From: Candidatus Nealsonbacteria bacterium RIFCSPLOWO2_01_FULL_38_120
GTDB lineage: Bacteria > Patescibacteriota > Minisyncoccia > Minisyncoccales > GWA2-38-27
DNA length: 6,980 nucleotides
Direction of reading: 5' to 3'
Assembly: GCA_001821475.1 (NCBI GenBank)
Contig: MHMF01000024.1
Location: forward strand, 1 to 6,980
Below the pieces are notes generated by a model that was not told the DNA's origin, ran no database searches, and worked only from the letters and a program-made list of their open reading frames with translations. Within the stretch, counting starts at the first letter, position 1; each line of letters begins with the position of its first letter. Below, in pieces: positions 1 to 4,337 of the stretch. A program made the position numbers and the translations under genes.

Positions 1-828
1 TGTTTAGCGATGATTTTTATTTTCGGACTAAAACAGGGGATTGATTTTACTGGCGGAAGTATTTTGGAAATTGAGTATAAAGACAGCAGGCCATCTAACG
101 AAGAAATAGCTAACAAATTGACTGGCCTTGATTTAGGGCTTTCATCTATCCAGCTGTCAAGAGAAAAAGGGGTCATATTGAGGATGAAAGACATAAATGA
201 AGGGCTTCACAACGAAGTAATCTCGCAACTTAGTGAAGAAAATAACGGAGTAACGGAAACAAGATTTGAATTAATAGGCCCTACGATTGGCAGAGAGTTG
301 AGGACTAAAACGATTATTTTAATTTTACTTGCTCTGCTGGCAATGGTTATTTATATTTCTTTGGCTTTTAGGAGAGTCCAAAGGCCTTTGGGTTCTTGGT
401 ATTATGGTTTGGCAAGCATATTATGCCTTTTTCACGATATTATTTTTCCGCTCGGCGTTTTCGCGGTTTTGGGAAAATTTTTAGGAGTTGATATCTCCAT
501 TTCAATAATCACGGCGCTTTTGACTGTTTTAGGCTCTTCAATAAATAATACTGTCGTGGTTTTTGATAGGATACGGGAAAATCTTTATTTGGCGAAAAGT
601 TCCTTTGAAGAAATCGTTGATATGAGCTTAAATCAGACATTAAGCAGGCAGATAAATACTTCCTTGACCGCTTTATTGGGATTGACGGCTATATTTATTT
701 TTGGAGGAGAGACATTGAAATATTTTTCTTTAGTTTTAATTTTGGGAATTATAGCCGGGACTTATTCTTCATTTTTTATTGCAGGTCCTGTTTTAGTGGC
801 TTTGGACAAATGGCGCAGGAACAAATAA
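1..828 (+). CDS. secF: Protein translocase subunit SecF, 5'-truncated by window edge
   Basis: SecF is an integral membrane partner of SecD in the SecDF complex, which uses the proton gradient to help pull proteins through SecYEG. The frame is open from base 1, so the first methionine at 10 is probably internal and the N-terminus, with most of the first membrane helix, lies upstream. Visible hallmarks in order are GIDFTGGS at the start of the periplasmic domain (about residue 11 from base 10), IGPTIGRELRTK leading into a helix, FRRVQRPLG followed by a helix with the HD pair (LCLFHDI), NTVVVFDRIREN, and the closing SLNQTLSRQINTSLTALL with two further helices. The stop is TAA at 826-828. SecD would be expected just upstream but is not in view. 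The call is secure; only the true start is unseen. Confidence 0.96.
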   Translation, partial: CLAMIFIFGLKQGIDFTGGSILEIEYKDSRPSNEEIANKLTGLDLGLSSIQLSREKGVILRMKDINEGLHNEVISQLSEENNGVTETRFELIGPTIGRELRTKTIILILLALLAMVIYISLAFRRVQRPLGSWYYGLASILCLFHDIIFPLGVFAVLGKFLGVDISISIITALLTVLGSSINNTVVVFDRIRENLYLAKSSFEEIVDMSLNQTLSRQINTSLTALLGLTAIFIFGGETLKYFSLVLILGIIAGTYSSFFIAGPVLVALDKWRRNK

Positions 829-841
829 GAATAAACATTTA

Positions 842-880
842 TTGACAATGATTTCTATTAGTGGTTAAATGGACTATAAT
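842..880 (+). promoter_or_regulatory. Promoter region upstream of the sigma-like regulator
   Basis: A perfect TATAAT stands at 875-880, and a perfect TTGACA at 842-847. They are 27 bp apart, too far to be one promoter. TTGACA pairs at 17 bp with TTAAAT (865-870), while TATAAT has only TTTCTA (852-857) at 17 bp. This suggests either two overlapping promoters or use of the strong -10 alone. With the 875-880 box the transcript would begin about 10 nt before the GTG at 898, giving a very short leader with no Shine-Dalgarno sequence. No terminator hairpin of quality separates this from secF. Confidence 0.6.
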
Positions 881-897
881 AAATAAGCGGTAATAAT

Positions 898-1926
898 GTG
901 GAATTAAATTATAAGAAAATTTGTTCAGGCTTTTTAAGGGGATTGCCTCAAAGAACAATTAATGTTATTGAGAGGCGTTTTGGTTTGAAAACAGGGAAGA
1001 GGGAGACATTGGACGCGATTGGTCAGAATTATGAAATTACAAGAGAAAGGGTTCGCCAGATTGCGGAAGCCGGGCTTGCTGAAATAAAACCAAAAGCAAA
1101 AGCCCATGAAAATATTTTTGCTGATTTTAGCAATGTCTTGGAGTCTTTCGGGGGTATTAAAAAAGAGGATATTTTTTTAGATATTCTGGCTGGAAAAAAA
1201 TTCAGAAATGAAGTTTTCTTTTTGCTGAATTTGAGCGGAGATTTTTCCAGAATTGGGGAAGACGATTCTTTTTATTCTTTTTGGACTAAAAGTCAGTCCG
1301 TTGTTGATAGCGCGAAGAAAGCCGTAGAACTTGTTTCCGCTAAACTCAGAGTGGAAAATAAATTGTTTTCCATAAACGAACTTTTCGCATTAGAGGATCA
1401 AGAGTTAGGAGAGACGCTGGGGAAAAAAATAAGCGACAATGTTTTTGCTTCCTATGTTGAAATTTCAAAGGAAATACAAAAAAATCCAGAGGGCCGCTTG
1501 GGGCTGAAAAATTGGCTTGAAATAAATCCTCGCGGAATAAAAGACAAAGCGTATTTGGTTTTTAAAAAACAAGAAAAGCCGTTGCATTTTGCTCAGGTGG
1601 CATCCTTAATAGGCCAGTTGCCTTTTCCTTCTGAAAGAAAGGCGCATATTGCCACAGTTCACAACGAACTTATAAAAGACGATAGGTTTGTTTTGGTTGG
1701 CAGAGGTCTTTACGCCTTAAAAGAATGGGGCTATGCGCCGGGGTTGGTTAAGGATGTTATAATTAAAACAATAAAAGAGGCGAATGCGCCTCTCTCAAAA
1801 GAAGAAATATTAAATAAGGTCTTAAAACAACGCTTCGTGAAGCAGAACACTGTACTCTTAAATTTGAACAACAGGGATTACTTCTTGAAAGATTCTCGGG
1901 GAAAATATACAATAAAGGAGGCGTAA
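898..1926 (+). CDS. Sigma-70 region 4-like protein with C-terminal HARE-HTH-type winged-helix domain(s)
   Basis: This is a probable transcription regulator. Residues 16-63 match sigma-70 region 4, with GLPQRTINVIERRFGL followed by a helix-turn-helix ending TRERVRQI (48-55), the part of a sigma factor that reads the -35 box. No region 2 (core binding, -10 melting) is present, so it is unlikely to work as a complete sigma factor. Residues about 64-205 are charged, helical and unrecognised. From about 214 to 280 the pattern KPLHFAQVASLI to GRGLYALKEWGY matches the HARE-HTH winged helix, also found in the RNA polymerase delta subunit. Residues 283-342 look like a second winged helix. The start is GTG at 898: the only in-frame stop nearby is TAA at 880-882 and no ATG lies between. 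The overlapping ATG at 896 is out of frame and stops after three codons. The product plausibly modulates promoter choice; its targets are unknown. Confidence 0.85.
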   Translation: MELNYKKICSGFLRGLPQRTINVIERRFGLKTGKRETLDAIGQNYEITRERVRQIAEAGLAEIKPKAKAHENIFADFSNVLESFGGIKKEDIFLDILAGKKFRNEVFFLLNLSGDFSRIGEDDSFYSFWTKSQSVVDSAKKAVELVSAKLRVENKLFSINELFALEDQELGETLGKKISDNVFASYVEISKEIQKNPEGRLGLKNWLEINPRGIKDKAYLVFKKQEKPLHFAQVASLIGQLPFPSERKAHIATVHNELIKDDRFVLVGRGLYALKEWGYAPGLVKDVIIKTIKEANAPLSKEEILNKVLKQRFVKQNTVLLNLNNRDYFLKDSRGKYTIKEA

Positions 1927-1944
1927 TTTAATTACCTTGTTAAA

Positions 1945-1997
1945 AAATTACGGCTTTCAAAAATAGCGGAGCGGTATTTTTCGATAAAGCTTAATTT
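1945..1997. repeat. Imperfect inverted repeat between regulator and membrane-protein genes
   Basis: The inner arms AAAAATA (1959-1965) and TATTTTT (1975-1981) are perfect around the loop GCGGAGCGG. The outer arms AAATTACGGCTTT (1945-1957) and AAAGCTTAATTT (1986-1997) are near complements. As RNA it would form a long AU-rich hairpin ending 3 nt before the ATG at 2001. It could be a weak terminator of the upstream gene, a 5' leader structure hiding the start codon, or a worn repeat element. Little else occupies 1927-2000. Confidence 0.5.
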
Positions 1998-2000
1998 TCG

Positions 2001-3332
2001 ATGCTTCCTCAAATTGCTGATTTTCTCAATAAAATTATTCCTGCGGTCCATTTTGTTTGGGAGTTTTTTTTGGCTTGGTGGTGGGTTCCGTTGCCTTTTA
2101 TTTTATGGAAGCCGTTTTCTTTTCTTTGGCTTTGGTGGAGGACTGACAATTTTTTAAAAAAAATAAAAATGGTTTTAATTGAAGTGAGAATACCGAAAGA
2201 GGTTTTGAAGCCGATAAGAGCGATGGAAGTTGTTATGGACCATTTATGGCAGGTTCTTTATGATGGTCCGGATTGGTGGGAAAAATGGGTTGATGGGAAA
2301 ATAATTCTCGGCTATTATTTTGAGTTTGCCTCAATCGGGGGAGAGCCGCATTTTTTTATCAGGATTCCGGAAACAGTCAGGGATTCTGTTGAGGCGGCTA
2401 TATATTCCCAATATTCGGAAGCGGAAATATCAATCGTGGATGATTATACGAAAGATGTTCCCCAAAATATACCCAATAAGGACTGGGATTTATGGGGATG
2501 CGATTACCGGCTTTTATCTCCTAACCCATATCCAATTAAGACTTATGTTGATTTTGAGACAGAACATGAGGCAAAAGAAGAAAAAAGGATTGACCCTTTG
2601 GCGCAGTTATTGGAAATTAGCGCGAAAATAAATCTCGGGGAACAGCTTTGGATACAGATAGGCGCTAGCCCGGTTACAAATAAAGAATATCCGTGGGTTG
2701 ACGAAGGGAAAAAAATAAGAGACGAGGTATCCAGAAGGACGAAAAAACAAAAACCCGGCCGGGCTATGATCTTGGACGCCATTGATGTTTTGGCGACAGG
2801 CAATGTGCCCAAAGAGCCTGCTGAAGAAAAAGAACTAATCCCTCCGGAAATGAAGCTCACCCCTGGAGAAAGAGACATATTAACGGCGATTGAGAAAAAA
2901 CTTTCCAAAAGGGGATATGCCTGCCATATAAGATTTATTTACCTCGGAAATAAAAATGTTTTTTATAAGCCAAAGCTGAGGCTTCCGCTCGGTTTTTTTT
3001 CCGCTTTTTCAACCCAGAATCTCAATAATTTAGTGCCGAAAGGCCAGCCGTTTATAACAAAAATTGCAAAGACCTGGTTTTTGCCTATGAACGCGAGCTT
3101 TATCATTGACCGGCGGTTGTATCTAAGGAAAAGAATCCTGCTCAGGAAATATGTAAAGAGAGATAACCCTTACTCCCCGCTTCCTGTCAAGTGGCCGTCT
3201 TGTTTTATTTTGAATAGCGAAGAGCTGGCGAGCATATTCCATTTCCCGGGTAAATTAAGCGCTCCGGCTCCTTTTATTGAAAGAATAGAATCCAAAAAAG
3301 GCGAAGCGCCGTCCGGCTTGCCCACGGAATAG
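2001..3332 (+). CDS. Trp-rich membrane-anchored protein, N-terminal half of a VirD4/TraD-like coupling-protein system
   Basis: This 443-residue protein has a hydrophobic N-terminus (about residues 12-46) with eight Trp in residues 20-46, broken by Pro-Leu-Pro (30-32), so probably one or two membrane passes. The rest is a large soluble alpha/beta domain (about 55-400). I recognise it as the domain that accompanies VirD4/TraD-like ATPases in Patescibacteria (possibly Pfam DUF8128, from memory). The C-terminal tail, residues 403-443 (ILNSEELASIFHFPG to PSGLPTE), resembles the linker that in fused relatives runs directly into the ATPase domain. Here it ends in TAG at 3330-3332, and translation past the stop does not resemble the ATPase. 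The start at 2001 is fixed by an in-frame TAA six bases upstream (1992-1994). No Shine-Dalgarno sequence is visible. It may be co-transcribed with the regulator 74 bp upstream. Its likely role is membrane anchor or partner of the 4338-6044 ATPase. Confidence 0.72.
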   Translation: MLPQIADFLNKIIPAVHFVWEFFLAWWWVPLPFILWKPFSFLWLWWRTDNFLKKIKMVLIEVRIPKEVLKPIRAMEVVMDHLWQVLYDGPDWWEKWVDGKIILGYYFEFASIGGEPHFFIRIPETVRDSVEAAIYSQYSEAEISIVDDYTKDVPQNIPNKDWDLWGCDYRLLSPNPYPIKTYVDFETEHEAKEEKRIDPLAQLLEISAKINLGEQLWIQIGASPVTNKEYPWVDEGKKIRDEVSRRTKKQKPGRAMILDAIDVLATGNVPKEPAEEKELIPPEMKLTPGERDILTAIEKKLSKRGYACHIRFIYLGNKNVFYKPKLRLPLGFFSAFSTQNLNNLVPKGQPFITKIAKTWFLPMNASFIIDRRLYLRKRILLRKYVKRDNPYSPLPVKWPSCFILNSEELASIFHFPGKLSAPAPFIERIESKKGEAPSGLPTE

Positions 3333-3335
3333 CGT

Positions 3336-3518
3336 TCGGCGGTAGCTCTCTCAAGCACCGACCATAAAAATCTCCAGCGGGATTTCTCGGGGTCTAAATT
3401 CTCGGCGGCTGATCGAGCGCTCAATGCCTTTGGCGCTCGGGAGCGAGCCGAGAATTTGAGCGAGCGAGGATATTGGCCGAGCGAGCGTACCATCCAAAAC
3501 CGCATCCCCGAGCGGTTT
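3336..3518. repeat. GC-rich nested inverted-repeat block; candidate structured RNA or dispersed element
   Basis: The block is far richer in G+C than the genes around it and has no credible reading frame. Perfect 11-bp arms AAATTCTCGGC (3396-3406) and GCCGAGAATTT (3447-3457) enclose a second stem, CGAGCGC (3414-3420) with GCGCTCG (3433-3439). A smaller stem pairs AAATC (3368-3372) with GATTT (3381-3385), closed outside by GACC (3360-3363) and GGTC (3391-3394). GAGCGAGC-type direct repeats recur between 3441 and 3487. CTCGGGG (3386-3392) could also pair with CCCCGAG (3506-3512) in the terminator loop. It may be a folded RNA, a REP-like repeat or a mobile-element remnant; the sequence alone does not decide. 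Confidence 0.55.
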
Positions 3519-3528
3519 GTTTATTTTT
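3497..3528 (+). terminator. Rho-independent terminator after the GC-rich block
   Basis: The stem AAACCGC (3497-3503) pairs perfectly with GCGGTTT (3512-3518) around an 8-base loop, followed by GTTTATTTTT (3519-3528). The form is typical of an intrinsic terminator on the + strand. It would end transcripts from the 2001-3332 gene and the structured block before the NYN gene, so the downstream genes need their own promoters. Confidence 0.65.
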
Positions 3529-3545
3529 GGATTTTTGGTTATTAT
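3517..3545 (+). promoter_or_regulatory. Possible promoter for the NYN gene
   Basis: TTGTTT (3517-3522) is followed after 17 bp by TATTAT (3540-3545), with an alternative TATAAA at 3543-3548. It overlaps the terminator's T-tract, so the match may be composition only. A promoter is needed here if the terminator works. The putative leader contains a GC-rich patch (3565-3577) and TATTCGCAT (3579-3587), echoing the leader of the ATPase gene. Confidence 0.35.
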
Positions 3546-3578
3546 AAAATATAGAAATACACAGGCTTGCGCCCGCGG

Positions 3579-3587
3579 TATTCGCAT
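3579..3587 (+). repeat. 9-bp direct repeat TATTCGCAT, copy 1
   Basis: TATTCGCAT lies 14 bp before the NYN start codon. The same 9-mer occurs at 4279-4287, exactly 700 bp away, before the ATPase gene. Both copies follow a GC-rich CGCCCGC-type patch and a TATAA-like box, so the two intergenic regions look related rather than sharing a chance 9-mer. They could mark a duplicated leader or the borders of an inserted cassette. Confidence 0.5.
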
Positions 3588-3601
3588 AAGAAATATAAAT
3601 T

Positions 3602-4159
3602 ATGTCAAACGATTATTTGAAAATTTTGGAAAGATTTAAAGGAAAATCAGCAGTAATTTTTGTTGATGAAGCAAGTTTATTTTATTCTCAAAAATTTTTG
3701 GGGTGACGTATTGATTGGAAGAAAGTTTTAGAATTTTTTGGACAATTTTACGATATAAAAATAGCCGGATATTATATGGGTATGCCCCTCAATAGAGAAG
3801 CTTGCGAACAGAATATTTTAATTAAAAATAGGTTAGAGAAAAGCGGGTTTAAGGTTATTTCAAAGCCGCTTAAGAAAATTTATTTAGATAACGGAAGGAG
3901 AAATTTTATTTATAAATGCAATTTTGATGTTGAGATTGCCCGCGATGTGATTAGAAATCTTAACGGAATTGATTTAGTTATACTGGCAAGCAGCGATAGC
4001 GATTTTATGGGGTTAAAAGATGATGCGGTTTCTCGCTGGAAGAGATTTATTTTTGCCTATTTTGAATATAACGCGGCATGGGAAATCAGACGTTCTTATC
4101 ATTTATTTTTTGAAGAGATCCGGGAGAAAATTTGGCACAAAATAAACCCCGAAAATTAA
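3602..4159 (+). pseudogene. NYN (LabA/DUF88-like) domain nuclease, interrupted by in-frame TGA at codon 35
   Basis: Reading from ATG 3602 gives 34 codons, a TGA at 3704-3706, then an uninterrupted 150-codon continuation to TAA at 4157-4159; 185 residues in all. The whole reads as one NYN domain, a PIN-like metal-dependent ribonuclease fold. The first acidic site is FVDEASLFYSQ (Asp22), the second is NFDVEIARD (Asp109, Asp115), the third is IDLVILASSDSDF (Asp124, Asp132, Asp134). The stop falls in QKFLG*RIDWKK, where relatives as I recall them have LGWxID, so a TGG-to-TGA change at a conserved Trp is the likely cause. No frame slip is involved. The next in-frame ATG (codon 59, base 3776) would drop the first catalytic strand, so a restart product should be inactive. 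An in-frame TAA at 3596-3598 fixes the start. Function could persist by UGA readthrough or suppression, or the TGA may be a sequencing error. Confidence 0.78.
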
Positions 4160-4166
4160 TTCGGGG
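4147..4166. terminator. Hairpin overlapping the NYN stop codon
   Basis: CCCCGAA (4147-4153) pairs perfectly with TTCGGGG (4160-4166) over a 6-base loop that contains part of the stop codon. On the + strand no T-run follows directly, apart from TTTT about a dozen bases on. On the - strand TTTATTTTG follows, which would suit a terminator, although no - strand gene is present. It probably acts as a transcript-end or stability hairpin for the NYN gene. Confidence 0.45.
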
Positions 4167-4200
4167 TGAAATCACTGCTTTTAGTGTAGCAAAACCAAAA

Positions 4201-4228
4201 ATGGTGTCAAGGGCAAGTATTGTATAAT
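4201..4228 (+). promoter_or_regulatory. Promoter for the ATPase gene
   Basis: A perfect TATAAT sits at 4223-4228 after the NYN hairpin. The hexamer at ideal spacing, ATGGTG (4201-4206, 16 bp), is a poor -35 match, so recognition would rest on the -10 box. Transcription would start near 4235 and give a leader of about 100 nt containing the GC palindrome and the TTNGCAT motifs. This is longer than the other leaders in the window. Confidence 0.55.
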
Positions 4229-4241
4229 ACAAAATTCGCTC

Positions 4242-4273
4242 GCCCGCAACGATACGCGCGTAGCGTTGCGGGC
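4242..4273. repeat. Near-perfect 32-bp GC palindrome in the ATPase leader
   Basis: GCCCGCAACG (4242-4251) is matched by CGTTGCGGGC (4264-4273). The centre TACG/CGTA continues the pairing after one A-G mismatch (4252/4263), so 15 of 16 positions pair with no loop beyond the centre. In RNA this would be a very stable hairpin about 65 nt before the start codon. Its right arm plus four bases (4259-4277) matches the right arm of the palindrome inside the ATPase gene (5811-5829) at 16 of 19 positions, marking both as one repeat family. Confidence 0.75.
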
Positions 4274-4278
4274 AGGCA

Positions 4279-4336
4279 TATTCGCATCATATTTTTCGCA
4301 TTTCCGTAGATTAGCATATCATTTGTAGATTTGCAT
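4279..4336 (+). repeat. Iterated TTNGCAT motifs just before the ATPase start
   Basis: Four copies of TTNGCAT occur on one strand at 4281, 4295, 4311 and 4330 (N = C, C, A, T). The last two sit in a longer direct repeat, GTAGATTAGCAT (4306-4317) and GTAGATTTGCAT (4325-4336), 19 bp apart and ending one base before the ATG. A single TTCGCAT also precedes the NYN gene at 3581. They may be protein-binding iterons, translation-enhancing leader repeats or slipped-strand duplications; there is no Shine-Dalgarno sequence here. Confidence 0.5.
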
Positions 4337-4337
4337 T

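Noticed and set aside
1914..1921. AAAGGAGG resembling a strong Shine-Dalgarno sequence
   Set aside because: It codes for the last residues of the regulator, and no usable start lies 5-12 bases downstream; the next gene starts 80 bases away.
3170..3587. Two overlapping - strand open frames across the GC-rich block
   Set aside because: Their composition (Arg/Ser/Ala-rich) comes from the inverted repeats, they overlap each other and the end of the 2001-3332 gene, and they show no recognisable family.
3704..3706. TGA reassignment (Trp as in code 4 or Gly as in code 25) or selenocysteine
   Set aside because: All other genes read through fully with TGG for Trp and no in-frame TGA, so reassignment does not fit. 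The bases after the TGA lack a stable SECIS-like hairpin, and the position is a Trp, not a redox Cys.
3333..4337. Insertion sequence or transposon carrying the NYN gene
   Set aside because: No transposase is present and no terminal inverted repeats bracket the segment; the 9-bp direct repeat is inside the segment, not at its ends. A cassette insertion by recombination stays possible.
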